Of a stretch of 64,000 bases of DNA, positions 21,192 to 31,452 are shown one piece after another. Made by a program: the position numbers and the translations under genes. Under the pieces are notes generated by a model that saw nothing but the letters and a program-made list of their open reading frames with translations, searched no databases and was not told the DNA's origin. The DNA comes from Pseudomonadota bacterium. GTDB lineage: Bacteria > Pseudomonadota > Gammaproteobacteria > Steroidobacterales > Steroidobacteraceae. The stretch covers positions 50,219 to 114,218 of the forward strand of contig JADIZR010000015.1 of assembly GCA_016704655.1 (NCBI GenBank), given 5' to 3'. Numbering within the stretch: the first letter of the stretch is position 1; each line of letters starts with the position of its first letter.

Positions 21192-21245
21192 GGGGAAGGG
21201 CAGGAAGGGCGGGAAGGGGAGGAAGGGCGGGAAGGGGAGGAAGGG
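21192..21245 (-). repeat. 9-nt polypyrimidine tandem repeat abutting the yhbY start
   Basis: On the plus strand the tract reads as ggaagggca/ggaagggcg/ggaagggga units in tandem (period 9). On the yhbY sense strand it is a pure C/T-rich leader ending at the ATG. Confidence 0.85.
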
Positions 21246-21373
21246 TCGAGCCAGCACGGCTGGACCTCGAGCGCCGCTATCATCCCTGAGCACAGACGAC
21301 TTCGCACGAATTTGACAATGATCCGCCCGGAAACGACGCAACATCAGGTGTGGAATGCAAGCCCCGACTAACA
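21246..21373. promoter_or_regulatory. Divergent yhbY-rlmE control region
   Basis: This 128-nt non-repetitive stretch lies between two inverted repeat tracts and must hold both promoters. A perfect TTGACA is at 21314-21319 on the plus strand, but no convincing -10 follows at 17 nt. No operator was recognised. Confidence 0.35.
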
Positions 21374-21452
21374 CCTTCCTAGCCTTCCTCCCCTTCCTGT
21401 CCTTCCCGTCCTTCCTGTCCTTCCTGTCCCCCTCGTCCTTCCTCCCCTTCCC
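21374..21452 (+). repeat. 9-nt polypyrimidine tandem repeat abutting the rlmE start
   Basis: Units of the type ccttcctgt, ccttcccgt and ccttcctcc run in tandem up to the base before the rlmE ATG. The tract is the inverse of 21192-21245 and replaces any Shine-Dalgarno sequence. Confidence 0.85.
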
Positions 21453-22079
21453 ATGCCCAAGCGCACCAAATCCTCCGCCGCCTGGCTCGCCGAGCACGAG
21501 TCCGACCCGTACGTGAAACGGGCCCGGGAAGAAGGCTGGCGGTCGCGGGCGGTCTACAAGCTCGAGGAAATCCAGAAATCCGACCGGATCCTGCGGCCAG
21601 GCATGACTATCGTCGACCTGGGCGCGGCGCCCGGCAGCTGGAGCCAGTACGCGAAACGGCTGCTGGACGGCAAAGGACGGATCATTGCCATGGACATCCT
21701 CGACATGCCGGCCATCCCGGCGGTGGAGTTCCTGCAGGGCGACTTCAATGACGATGCCGTGCTCGAGCAACTGTTCGCCCTGGTCGGCCCGACCAGGGTC
21801 GACCTTGTCATGTCCGACATAGCCCCCAACATGATGGGCATCGCTGACGTGGACCACGACCGGTCGATGCAGCTGGTGGAACTTGCGGTCGACTTCGCCG
21901 GTCGGACGTTGCGTCCCGGTGGCGATTTCCTCGCCAAGGTCTTCCAGGGGCGCGGTTTCCAGCCGCTCGTTGCCCAGCTGCGCGAACGCTTCGAAGCCGT
22001 GAAGTTGCGCAAGCCGAAAGCATCGAGGGCGCGCAGTGCCGAGGTCTACGTTCTGGCACGCGGGTATCGATTGGTGTAG
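21453..22079 (+). CDS. rlmE: 23S rRNA (uridine(2552)-2'-O)-methyltransferase RlmE
   Basis: RlmE/FtsJ (208 residues) methylates U2552 of 23S rRNA. The family opening SAAWLAEHESDPYVKRAREEGWRSRAVYKL includes the first catalytic Lys; the SAM motif is VDLGAAPGSWSQY; VDLVMSDIAPNMMG holds the catalytic Asp, and DFLAKVFQG and KPKASRARSAEVYVLARGY supply the later Lys and Glu residues. The gene precedes ftsH by 65 nt, as in E. coli. It starts straight after the pyrimidine repeat. Confidence 0.95.
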   Translation: MPKRTKSSAAWLAEHESDPYVKRAREEGWRSRAVYKLEEIQKSDRILRPGMTIVDLGAAPGSWSQYAKRLLDGKGRIIAMDILDMPAIPAVEFLQGDFNDDAVLEQLFALVGPTRVDLVMSDIAPNMMGIADVDHDRSMQLVELAVDFAGRTLRPGGDFLAKVFQGRGFQPLVAQLRERFEAVKLRKPKASRARSAEVYVLARGYRLV

Positions 22080-22144
22080 TTTGAATCCGGCCGTAAGCGC
22101 GCGCACGATGCGTGCCGCAGATCCGGCTAATCCGAGGTCAGGAA

Positions 22145-24070
<1,926 letters not shown>

Positions 24071-24074
24071 CGAA

Positions 24075-24103
24075 GGGGATAGGGGATAGGGGTTAGGGGT
24101 TAG
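24075..24103. repeat. G-rich 7-nt repeat after the ftsH stop
   Basis: Four units, ggggata twice and ggggtta twice, follow the ftsH stop by 4 nt. Four G4 runs spaced by three bases could form a G-quadruplex. The complementary ccctaacccc occurs at 24291-24300. Confidence 0.75.
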
Positions 24104-24110
24104 TCGGAAG

Positions 24111-24136
24111 GGGCGGCATTGCCGCCCTTTCGTTTT
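24111..24136 (+). terminator. Rho-independent terminator of ftsH
   Basis: Stem gggcggc/gccgccc with a 3-nt loop is followed by tttcgtttt. It separates ftsH from folP. Confidence 0.75.
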
Positions 24137-24192
24137 ACTGGCTGCAATTCCTGGCGCCTGAAATTCATCGACTGCACCGTACGCCACGAAGC

Positions 24193-24290
24193 ACTTCCTG
24201 TCCTTCCTATCCTTCCTATCCTTCCTATCCTTCCTATCCTTCCTGCCCTTCCTGCCCTTCCTGCCCTTCCTACCCTTCCTACCCTTCCTA
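24193..24290 (+). repeat. 9-nt polypyrimidine tandem repeat upstream of folP
   Basis: About eleven 9-nt units are arranged in blocks: tccttccta four times, then cccttcctg three times, then cccttccta three times. The tract and a short C-rich tail end 6 nt before the folP ATG, with no Shine-Dalgarno sequence. Confidence 0.88.
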
Positions 24291-24306
24291 CCCTAACCCC
24301 TGCTCC

Positions 24307-25137
24307 ATGCGCTGCCGCGACCGAACGCTGGCCCTCGACGTCCCCGCCGTCATGGGCATTCTCAACGTCACGCCAGACTCATTCTCAGACGGCGGCCTGC
24401 ACTTCGACCGGCAGGCCGCGATCGCGGCCGGATTGCGCATGGTCGAGGAGGGCGCCGCCATCGTCGACGTGGGCGGCGAGTCGACGCGACCGGGTGCGGC
24501 GGCTGTTGGCGTGCAACAGGAAATCGATCGCGTCGTGCCGGTGATCGAGGCCCTCGCGGCCCGTGCAGACGTTGTTCTATCCGTCGACACCAGTAAACCC
24601 GAAGTGATTACGGCCGCCCTGCGTGCCGGCGCGCACCTCGTGAACGATATTCGCGCATTGCGCACGCCGGGAGCACTCGCAGCCGCAGCGGCGCAGAACG
24701 CCGCGGTCTGCGTGATGCACATGCAGGGCGAGCCGGCGACCATGCAGGCGGATCCGCGCTACGCCGACGTCGTCGCCGAGGTCCGCGAGTTTCTTCTGGA
24801 GCGCGCCAGCGCCTGCCGGGAAGCAGGCATCGCGGGCGATTCGATCTGCATCGATCCCGGCATCGGGTTCGGCAAGACGTACCAGCACAACGTCGAACTG
24901 CTGCGAAACCAGCGCGCGTTCACGGACCTCGGCTATCCGCTGCTGATCGGCGTCTCGCGCAAGGCGGTCATCGGTATCATGACGGGTCGGCCAGCCTTGG
25001 AGCGAATGGTGGGCAGCGCCGTCGCGGCCGCGTTTGCGGTGCAGGCGGGGGCGTCGATCATCCGCGTGCACGACGTCGCCGCCACGGTCGATGCGGTCAA
25101 GGTGGCGGTCGCGCTGCGCGGGCGTGAGGCGAGATAG
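24307..25137 (+). CDS. folP: Dihydropteroate synthase
   Basis: FolP (276 residues) joins p-aminobenzoate to the pterin pyrophosphate in folate synthesis and is the sulfonamide target. The TIM barrel carries GILNVTPDSFSDGG, DVGGESTRPGA, VSVDTSKPEV, LVNDIRAL, CVMHMQG, DPGIGFGKT and GVSRKAVIG, with a final RVHDV. The start at ATG 24307 matches the family length. Its leader is the pyrimidine repeat. It is followed by glmM after 66 nt, as in E. coli. Confidence 0.96.
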   Translation: MRCRDRTLALDVPAVMGILNVTPDSFSDGGLHFDRQAAIAAGLRMVEEGAAIVDVGGESTRPGAAAVGVQQEIDRVVPVIEALAARADVVLSVDTSKPEVITAALRAGAHLVNDIRALRTPGALAAAAAQNAAVCVMHMQGEPATMQADPRYADVVAEVREFLLERASACREAGIAGDSICIDPGIGFGKTYQHNVELLRNQRAFTDLGYPLLIGVSRKAVIGIMTGRPALERMVGSAVAAAFAVQAGASIIRVHDVAATVDAVKVAVALRGREAR

Positions 25138-25203
25138 CGAAACGGACGCAAGCAAGGTGGCGCCAGCGGCGGCGAGCGCGTCACGGAGAGGAGCAGGCAG
25201 CAG

Positions 25204-26535
25204 ATGGCCAGGAAGTATTTCGGCACCGATGGCGTGCGCGGCCGGGTCGGCCAGGAACCCATGACGGTCGAGTTCGCGCTGCGGCTCGCGAGCGCCGCGG
25301 CCCGCGTGCTCGCGCCGAACGGCGGCACGGCACTCGTCGGCAAGGACACGCGCCTTTCCGGCTACATGTTCGAAGCCGCGCTCGAGGCGGGCTTCATCGC
25401 CGCCGGCGTCAACGTGAGCCTGATCGGTCCGCTGCCGACGCCCGGCATCGCGTACCTGGCCCGGAAGTCCGGTTGCAGGTTCGGCGTGGTGATCAGCGCC
25501 TCGCACAACCCGTACGAAGACAACGGCATCAAGTTCTTCGACGCGCACGGCAGCAAGCTGTCCGACGAGCTCGAGGAACAGATCGAGGCGTACCTGGACG
25601 AGCCGGCCCTCACGCGCGAATCGATCCATCTCGGCAAGGCAACGCGCGTCGACAAGTCGCGCGTCGCCTACCAGGAGTTCTGCATGTCGGTGCTGCCGCA
25701 AGGCACGGACCTGTCGGGACTGAAAGTGGTCATCGACTGCGCGAACGGGGCGGCCTACAAGGTGGCGCCGCGAGTCCTCACCGATCTCGGCGCCGAGATC
25801 ATCCCGCTCGGCTGCTCGCCGAACGGCCGCAACATCAACCTGCGCTGCGGTTCCACGTCACCCGAGCTGATCCAGGCGACGGTGTCGGGCGTGCACGCGG
25901 ACGTCGGCATCGCGCTCGACGGCGATGGCGACCGGCTGGTCATGGTCGATCATCTCGGCCGCATCGCGGATGGCGACCAGCTGTTGTACGTCATCGCCTC
26001 GGACCGCAAACGCGCCGGCACGCTGCAGGGGCCGGTGGTCGGCACGGTGATGAGCAACCTGGGGCTCGAACAGAAGCTGCAGGCCGAGGGCGTGGAATTC
26101 CTGCGCGCGAAGGTCGGTGACCGCTACGTGCTGGCCATGCTGAAGGAGCATGGCGGCGTGCTCGGCGGCGAGACGTCCGGTCACTTGCTGTGCCTCGATC
26201 GCACGACGACGGGCGACGGCCTGGTCAGCGCCCTGGAGGTGCTGGCCGTGATGAAACGAACGGGCCGGCCGCTCGCCGAACTCGTCGCGTGCATGCCGAA
26301 GTTCCCGCAGGTGATGATCAACGTCCGCGTCAGGGAACGCATCGATCCGTCGCAGTCGCAGGTCATCCAGGACGCCGTCAGGCGCGTCGAGAAGGTGCTC
26401 GGTTCGACCGGGCGAGTGGTGCTGCGGGCGTCCGGCACGGAGCCGGTGATCCGCGTCATGATCGAGGCCGAGGACGAAGCGGTCGCGTCGCGCTACGCCA
26501 GCGAACTGGCAGAAGTCGTGCGCACGGCCATCTGA
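25204..26535 (+). CDS. glmM: Phosphoglucosamine mutase
   Basis: GlmM (443 residues) converts glucosamine-6-phosphate to glucosamine-1-phosphate for UDP-GlcNAc synthesis. The N-terminus is RKYFGTDGVRGRVG; the phosphoserine loop is ISASHNPYEDNGIKFF; the metal-binding loop is DGDGDRLVMVD; the sugar loop GGETSGHL and the phosphate-binding RASGTEPVIRVM are present. All catalytic parts are intact. Confidence 0.97.
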   Translation: MARKYFGTDGVRGRVGQEPMTVEFALRLASAAARVLAPNGGTALVGKDTRLSGYMFEAALEAGFIAAGVNVSLIGPLPTPGIAYLARKSGCRFGVVISASHNPYEDNGIKFFDAHGSKLSDELEEQIEAYLDEPALTRESIHLGKATRVDKSRVAYQEFCMSVLPQGTDLSGLKVVIDCANGAAYKVAPRVLTDLGAEIIPLGCSPNGRNINLRCGSTSPELIQATVSGVHADVGIALDGDGDRLVMVDHLGRIADGDQLLYVIASDRKRAGTLQGPVVGTVMSNLGLEQKLQAEGVEFLRAKVGDRYVLAMLKEHGGVLGGETSGHLLCLDRTTTGDGLVSALEVLAVMKRTGRPLAELVACMPKFPQVMINVRVRERIDPSQSQVIQDAVRRVEKVLGSTGRVVLRASGTEPVIRVMIEAEDEAVASRYASELAEVVRTAI

Positions 26536-26552
26536 GTAGCGGCCGTTCCGCA

Positions 26553-26581
26553 TTGCTTTAACCCAGACCCGCCGCTAAGAT
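26553..26581 (+). promoter_or_regulatory. Putative sigma-70 promoter of tpiA
   Basis: TTGCTT (26553-26558), a 17-nt spacer and TAAGAT (26576-26581) lie in the 113-nt glmM-tpiA gap. A GC hairpin around 26590-26620 would lie in the leader before aggggg and the ATG. Confidence 0.5.
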
Positions 26582-26648
26582 CGCGCGCCTTTCGCGGCCG
26601 GCCCGTCTGGGCCGGGATCGCTCACCGTCTCCAGGGGGTAGTTCAGCC

Positions 26649-27401
26649 ATGCGTCAGCCGCTCGTCGCGGGCAACTGGAAAATGCACGGGTCGCGTGCGG
26701 AAAACGCGAGTCTCGTCAGTGGTTTGCTCGACCTGTTGCAGCCGGGAAAGCGTGCCGAAATCCTGCTGTGCCCGCCGTTCCCGTACCTGATGGAAACCGG
26801 TCGCCTGCTGAAGGATTCCGGCGTGGCGCTCGGCGCCCAGTCGGTCTGCGCGGAGTCGCAGGGCGCCTTCACGGGCGAGGTGTCCGCCGCGATGCTGAAG
26901 GACGTCGGCTGCCGCTACGTGCTGGTCGGCCACTCGGAGCGGCGCCAGCTGTTCGGCGAGCGCGACGCGCTGGTCGCGAGGAAATTCGTGGCGGCCCAGG
27001 GTCAGGCGCTGGTGCCGGTGCTCTGCGTGGGTGAAACCCTGGAAGAGCGCGAGGGCGACCAGACGACCAGTGTCGTCTCCCGCCAGCTCGAGGCCGTCCT
27101 GGCCGTGACCGGGGTCCAGGCGCTGGCCAAGGCGGTCATCGCCTACGAGCCGGTCTGGGCGATCGGCACGGGCCGCACGGCTTCGCCGGAGCAGGCCCAG
27201 GAAGTGCACGCGATGATTCGTGCCAAGGTGGCGGAACGGGATGCTACAATAGGCGGATCGGTCAGGATCCTGTACGGCGGGAGCGTCAAGGCTTCCAACG
27301 CCCAGGAACTGTTTGCGATGCCCGATATCGACGGCGGACTCGTCGGCGGGGCGTCGCTCAAGGCGGACGAGTTCGCACGGATCTGCGCTGGCGCGGGTTG
27401 A
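26649..27401 (+). CDS. tpiA: Triosephosphate isomerase
   Basis: TpiA (250 residues) interconverts glyceraldehyde-3-phosphate and dihydroxyacetone phosphate. The motifs are VAGNWKMHG with the catalytic Lys, GHSERRQLFGE with the catalytic His, the AYEPVWAIGTG loop with the catalytic Glu and YGGSVKASNA for phosphate binding. It is followed by secG after 41 nt, a conserved pairing in gammaproteobacteria. Confidence 0.97.
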   Translation: MRQPLVAGNWKMHGSRAENASLVSGLLDLLQPGKRAEILLCPPFPYLMETGRLLKDSGVALGAQSVCAESQGAFTGEVSAAMLKDVGCRYVLVGHSERRQLFGERDALVARKFVAAQGQALVPVLCVGETLEEREGDQTTSVVSRQLEAVLAVTGVQALAKAVIAYEPVWAIGTGRTASPEQAQEVHAMIRAKVAERDATIGGSVRILYGGSVKASNAQELFAMPDIDGGLVGGASLKADEFARICAGAG

Positions 27402-27442
27402 CGGCGAAGCTTCGTCGCCAGAAGGCATAAGGTTTCTTTGCG

Positions 27443-27877
27443 ATGAATTGGCTGCAGACCCTCGCTGTCGTCTTCCACGTGCTCCTGGCGGTTGCCATCA
27501 TCGGCATCGTGCTGCTTCAGCGCGGCAAGGGCGCGGATGCCGGTGCCGGCTTCGGCGCAGGCGCGTCGGGTACGGTGTTCGGCGCGCGGGGCTCCGCCTC
27601 GTTCCTGTCGCGAACCACGGCGGTTCTCGCCACGCTGTTCTTCCTGACGAGCCTGGGCCTGACCTACCTGTTCAGTCAGCAGAAGGAGTCGACCAGTGTT
27701 GTCGATACAGTCACGCAGGAAGCCCCGGCACCTGTGACGACACCCGCTCCGCTGCCGTCCCTGCCGGCGACGCCAGCCACGAACACGGCCTCGCCGGCCA
27801 CTGCGCCGGCCACGGGCGCCGAATCTGCTCCTGTGCAGCAGGCTACGCCGCCCGCGCAGGCACCGGCTGGCAACTGA
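27443..27877 (+). CDS. secG: Protein-export membrane protein SecG
   Basis: SecG (144 residues) is the small auxiliary subunit of the SecYEG translocon. Two membrane helices (about 5-25 and 55-75) flank a loop with QRGKGADAGAGFGAG and GTVFGARGSASFLSR, the family hallmark. The last 60 residues form a Pro/Ala/Thr-rich tail, longer than in E. coli. It is followed by tRNA-Leu and nuoA, the common secG-tRNA-nuo order. Confidence 0.93.
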   Translation: MNWLQTLAVVFHVLLAVAIIGIVLLQRGKGADAGAGFGAGASGTVFGARGSASFLSRTTAVLATLFFLTSLGLTYLFSQQKESTSVVDTVTQEAPAPVTTPAPLPSLPATPATNTASPATAPATGAESAPVQQATPPAQAPAGN

Positions 27878-27901
27878 GACGGCGACGAACTGATCGACGA
27901 T

Positions 27902-27986
27902 GCGGATGTGGTGGAATTGGTAGACACGCTAGCTTGAGGGGTTAGTGCCGAAAGGCGTGAGAGTTCGAGTCTCTCCATCCGCACCA
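27902..27986 (+). tRNA. tRNA-Leu (anticodon GAG)
   Basis: The 85-nt gene folds with acceptor gcggatg/catccgc, anticodon stem ctagc/gttag around loop ttgaggg, a long variable arm (tgccgaaaggcgt) and T loop ttcgagt. CCA is encoded. A terminator follows 10 nt later. Confidence 0.95.
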
Positions 27987-27996
27987 GAACGACAGA

Positions 27997-28019
27997 GGCG
28001 AGCCCGGGCTCGCCTTTTT
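27997..28019 (+). terminator. Rho-independent terminator after tRNA-Leu
   Basis: The palindrome ggcgagcccgggctcgcc is followed by five T. It separates secG/tRNA-Leu from the nuo operon. A weak TAGAAT at 28055-28060 may be the -10 of the nuo promoter. Confidence 0.8.
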
Positions 28020-28099
28020 CATTTCCGCTCCTACTGCACTGCAATCGGTGCTGTTAGAATTGTGGGCTAGTCGCACCCGCTTCGACGCTGCCCTTCGAG

Positions 28100-28456
28100 A
28101 TGCTCGCGCAATACCTGCCGATCCTGATTTTTCTAGCAGTTGCAGGCGCAATCGGCGTCCTCCTGCTCGTGCTCGGCCGTCTCTTCGCGCCAAGCCGGCC
28201 GGACGCTGCCAAGCTCTCGCCCTACGAGTGCGGCTTCGAAGCGTTCGAGGACTCGCGCATGAAGTTCGACGTGCGCTATTACCTCGTCGCCATCCTCTTC
28301 ATCGTGTTCGATCTCGAAATCGCCTTCCTGTTCCCGTGGGCCGTCGCGCTCGATTCGGTCGGCATCGTCGCGCTTGCCGCGATGGGTGTCTTCCTGCTGG
28401 TGCTCGTGGTGGGCTTCGTCTACGAGTGGAAGAAAGGGGCGCTCGAATGGGACTAG
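28100..28456 (+). CDS. nuoA: NADH-quinone oxidoreductase subunit A
   Basis: NuoA (118 residues) is a three-helix membrane subunit of complex I near the quinone site. Helices lie at about 6-28, 60-80 and 88-110. The conserved YECGFEAFEDSRMKFDVRYYLVAILFIVFDLEI block is complete. It heads a 14-gene nuo operon and its 3' end overlaps nuoB by 10 nt. Confidence 0.95.
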   Translation: MLAQYLPILIFLAVAGAIGVLLLVLGRLFAPSRPDAAKLSPYECGFEAFEDSRMKFDVRYYLVAILFIVFDLEIAFLFPWAVALDSVGIVALAAMGVFLLVLVVGFVYEWKKGALEWD

Positions 28457-28938
28457 AGGCACCAAGCAGCAGCGACGCGCCCGACCGCGGCGTGTTTACC
28501 ACGTCCGTGGATGCGCTCATGAACTGGGCGCGCACCGGTTCGATGTGGCCGATGACGTTCGGTCTCGCGTGTTGCGCCGTCGAGATGATGCACGCGGGCG
28601 CCGCGCGCTACGACCTCGACCGGTTCGGCGTCGTGTTCCGCCCGAGCCCGCGCCAGTCCGACGTCATGATCGTGGCCGGCACCCTGGTCAACAAGATGGC
28701 GCCGGCGCTGCGCAAGGTCTACGACCAGATGCCCGAGCCGCGCTGGGTCATCTCGATGGGTTCGTGCGCGAACGGCGGCGGCTACTACCACTACTCGTAT
28801 GCCGTGGTCCGCGGATGCGACCGCATCGTGCCCGTCGACGTGTACGTGCCGGGTTGTCCTCCGTCCGCCGAAGCGCTGATCTACGGCCTCATCCAGCTGC
28901 AGAAGAAGATCCACCGCACGCAGACGATTGCGCGCTGA
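28447..28938 (+). CDS. nuoB: NADH-quinone oxidoreductase subunit B
   Basis: NuoB (163 residues) holds the N2 iron-sulfur cluster that passes electrons to quinone. Ligands are seen in ACCAVEMMH, GSCANGG and PGCPPSAE. The ATG at 28447 overlaps the nuoA end and gives a normal-length protein. Confidence 0.96.
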   Translation: MGLEAPSSSDAPDRGVFTTSVDALMNWARTGSMWPMTFGLACCAVEMMHAGAARYDLDRFGVVFRPSPRQSDVMIVAGTLVNKMAPALRKVYDQMPEPRWVISMGSCANGGGYYHYSYAVVRGCDRIVPVDVYVPGCPPSAEALIYGLIQLQKKIHRTQTIAR

Positions 28939-28956
28939 GAAAGGTCGAGCAGATTC

Positions 28957-29685
28957 ATGAACCAGGCGTTGGAACAACTCGCCGAGACGATCTCGGGCCG
29001 CTTCGCCGGGTTGGTCTCGCGCGTCGAATCGCGCTGCGGCGAGCTGACGTTTGAAGTTGCGCCGACCGGATTGCTCACGGTCTGCCAGGCCCTGCGCGAC
29101 GAGGCCGACTGGAACTTCGAGCAACTCATGGACCTTTGCGGCGTCGATTATGCGACGTACGGCCAGGACGAATGGAACACCGATACCGCGACGTTCAGGG
29201 GTTTCAGTCGCGGGCGCGAGCATCCAGCCGGTCCTGCAGGCGACCTCTCCCAGCAATCCGGGGCAGGTCAGCCGAAGCGGTTTGCCGTCGTGTACCACCT
29301 GCTTTCGGTGCAGCACAACCGTCGGCTGCGTCTGCGCACGTGGTGCGAACCCGGCGAACCGCCGATGGTCGACTCGGTCATCGAGATCTGGAAGGCGGCC
29401 GACTGGTTCGAGCGCGAGGCGTTCGACCTGTTCGGCATCCTGTTCCGCGGCCACCCGGACCTGCGGCGACTGCTGACGGATTACGGCTTCATCGGCCATC
29501 CGTTCCGCAAGGATTTCCCGCTTTCGGGCAATGTCGAAGTCCGCTACGACCCGGCCCGGGGCCGCGTGGTCTACGAACCCGTCAGCATCGAGCCCCGCAC
29601 GCTGGTGCCGCGCGTGATCCGCGACGATAACCGCTACGAGGCTGCGCTCAAGGACGCACCGAAGCATGGCCCGGAACATGGCTGA
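28957..29685 (+). CDS. nuoC: NADH-quinone oxidoreductase subunit C
   Basis: NuoC (242 residues) is a hydrophilic subunit of the peripheral arm. The family core (FEQLMDLCGVDY, YHLLSVQHNRRLRLRTW, WYEREAFDLFGI-like WFEREAFDLFGI, HPDLRRLLTDYGFIGHPFRKDFPLSG) is present. A roughly 30-residue Gly/Gln/Arg-rich insertion precedes FAVVYHLL, compared with shorter homologues. It overlaps nuoD. C and D are separate genes here, unlike the E. coli fusion. Confidence 0.95.
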   Translation: MNQALEQLAETISGRFAGLVSRVESRCGELTFEVAPTGLLTVCQALRDEADWNFEQLMDLCGVDYATYGQDEWNTDTATFRGFSRGREHPAGPAGDLSQQSGAGQPKRFAVVYHLLSVQHNRRLRLRTWCEPGEPPMVDSVIEIWKAADWFEREAFDLFGILFRGHPDLRRLLTDYGFIGHPFRKDFPLSGNVEVRYDPARGRVVYEPVSIEPRTLVPRVIRDDNRYEAALKDAPKHGPEHG

Positions 29686-30931
29686 GATCCGCAGCTATAC
29701 GATGAATTTCGGCCCGCAGCATCCTGCGGCCCACGGCGTATTGCGCCTGGTGCTCGAGATGGACGGCGAGGTCGTGCAGAAGGCGGATCCGCACGTCGGC
29801 CTGCTGCATCGCGCGACCGAGAAACTCGCCGAGAGCAAGCCGTACAACCAGTCGATCGGCTACATGGACCGCCTCGACTACGTCTCGATGATGTGCAACG
29901 AGCACGCCTACGTGCTGGCGATCGAGAAGCTGCTCGGCGTCACGCCGCCGGAGCGCGCGCAATACATCCGCGTGATGTTCGATGAAATCACGCGCGTACT
30001 GAACCACCTGATGTGGCTCGGCGCGCACGGTCTCGACATCGGCGCGATGACGATCTTCCTGTACTGCTTCCGCGAGCGCGAAGACCTGATGGACTGCTAC
30101 GAGGCCGTGTCGGGCACGCGCATGCACGCGACGTATTACCGCCCGGGCGGCGTCTATCGCGACCTGCCGGACACCCTGCCGAAGTACCAGCCGTCGCGTT
30201 TCCGCAGCGCGAAGGAAATCAACCGCCTGAACGAAGCGCGTTCCGGCTCGCTGCTCGATTTCATCGACGATTTCACGACGCGTTTCCCGGCGGCGATCGA
30301 CGAGTACGAAACGCTGCTCACCGACAACCGCATCTGGAAGCAACGCACGGTCAACATCGGCGTCGTGACGCCCGAGCGCGCGCTCAACCTCGGCTTCACC
30401 GGCCCGATGCTGCGCGGCTCCGGCATCGCGTGGGACCTGCGCAAGAAGCAGCCGTACGAAGTCTACGACCGCATGGATTTCGACATTCCCGTCGGCCTGA
30501 ACGGCGATTGCTACGATCGATACCTGTGCCGCATCGAGGAACTGCGCCAGTCGAACCGCATCGTCAAGCAGTGCGTCGACTGGCTGCAGCAGAACCCGGG
30601 TCCGGTGATGGTCGACGACCACAAGATCGTGCCGCCGCGCCGCGAGGCGATGAAGGGCGACATGGAATCGCTCATTCACCATTTCAAGCTGTTCACCGAG
30701 GGCTATAGCGTGCCGGCGGGCGAGTCCTACGCCGCGGTCGAGGCGCCGAAGGGCGAGTTCGGCATCTACCTCGTGTCGGACGGCGCCAACAAGCCGTACC
30801 GCCTGAAGTGCCGCGCGCCGGGCTTCCCGCACCTCGCGGCGCTCGAGGAAATGACCAGGGGCCACATGCTGGCGGACGTGGTTGCGGTGATCGGCACCCT
30901 CGACATCGTGTTCGGAGAGATCGATCGATGA
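29666..30931 (+). CDS. nuoD: NADH-quinone oxidoreductase subunit D
   Basis: NuoD (421 residues from 29666; ATG 29678 gives the more typical start AEIRSYTMNFGPQHPAAHG) forms the quinone pocket with NuoB. It has the HPAAHGVLRL loop, LHRATEKLAE, RLDYVSMM and the C-terminal GEFGIYLVSDG and DIVFGEIDR. It overlaps nuoC by 20 nt and nuoE by 4 nt. Confidence 0.95.
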   Translation: MARNMAEIRSYTMNFGPQHPAAHGVLRLVLEMDGEVVQKADPHVGLLHRATEKLAESKPYNQSIGYMDRLDYVSMMCNEHAYVLAIEKLLGVTPPERAQYIRVMFDEITRVLNHLMWLGAHGLDIGAMTIFLYCFREREDLMDCYEAVSGTRMHATYYRPGGVYRDLPDTLPKYQPSRFRSAKEINRLNEARSGSLLDFIDDFTTRFPAAIDEYETLLTDNRIWKQRTVNIGVVTPERALNLGFTGPMLRGSGIAWDLRKKQPYEVYDRMDFDIPVGLNGDCYDRYLCRIEELRQSNRIVKQCVDWLQQNPGPVMVDDHKIVPPRREAMKGDMESLIHHFKLFTEGYSVPAGESYAAVEAPKGEFGIYLVSDGANKPYRLKCRAPGFPHLAALEEMTRGHMLADVVAVIGTLDIVFGEIDR

Positions 30932-31437
30932 GCGACTCCCATCCTCACGCGGACACCGGCGAGGCGCTCTCGGCGCACGTGCGCGCGGAGATCGATCACT
31001 GGCTCACCAAGTTTCCGTCCGACCGGAGGCGTTCGGCAGTGATCGCCGCGCTGCACGCCGTGCAGCACGAAAAGGGGCATCTGCCGCAGGCGTCGATGGA
31101 CGCCGTGGCCGGGTACCTCGACATCCCGCCGATCCAGGTCTACGAAGTGGCGTCGTTTTATTCGATGTTCGAGACCAGGCCCTGTGGCCGTCACCACATC
31201 TCGGTCTGCACCAACATCTCGTGCATGCTCCGTGGCGGCGAGGACATCCTTGCGCACCTCGAAAAGCGCCTCGGCATCAAGGTCGGCGAAAGCACGGCCG
31301 ATGGCCGCTTCTACCTCAAGCAGGAAGAAGAATGCCTGGCGGCGTGCAACGGCGCGCCGATGATGATGGTCAACCACGTGTACTTCGAGCACCTGACGCC
31401 TGCGAAGGTCGATCAGATCCTCGACGATCACAAGTAA
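30928..31437 (+). CDS. nuoE: NADH-quinone oxidoreductase subunit E
   Basis: NuoE (169 residues) carries the N1a 2Fe-2S cluster beside the NADH site. The thioredoxin-like fold has ligand pairs in VCTNISCMLRGG and ECLAACNGAPMMMVN. The segment AALHAVQHEKGHLP is typical. Its ATG overlaps the nuoD stop (ATGA). Confidence 0.95.
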   Translation: MSDSHPHADTGEALSAHVRAEIDHWLTKFPSDRRRSAVIAALHAVQHEKGHLPQASMDAVAGYLDIPPIQVYEVASFYSMFETRPCGRHHISVCTNISCMLRGGEDILAHLEKRLGIKVGESTADGRFYLKQEEECLAACNGAPMMMVNHVYFEHLTPAKVDQILDDHK

Positions 31438-31452
31438 GCCGGAGTCCAACGA

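Noticed and set aside
24193..24290. CRISPR-like array
   Set aside because: Units are 9 nt with no spacers; it is a simple tandem repeat and no cas gene is present.
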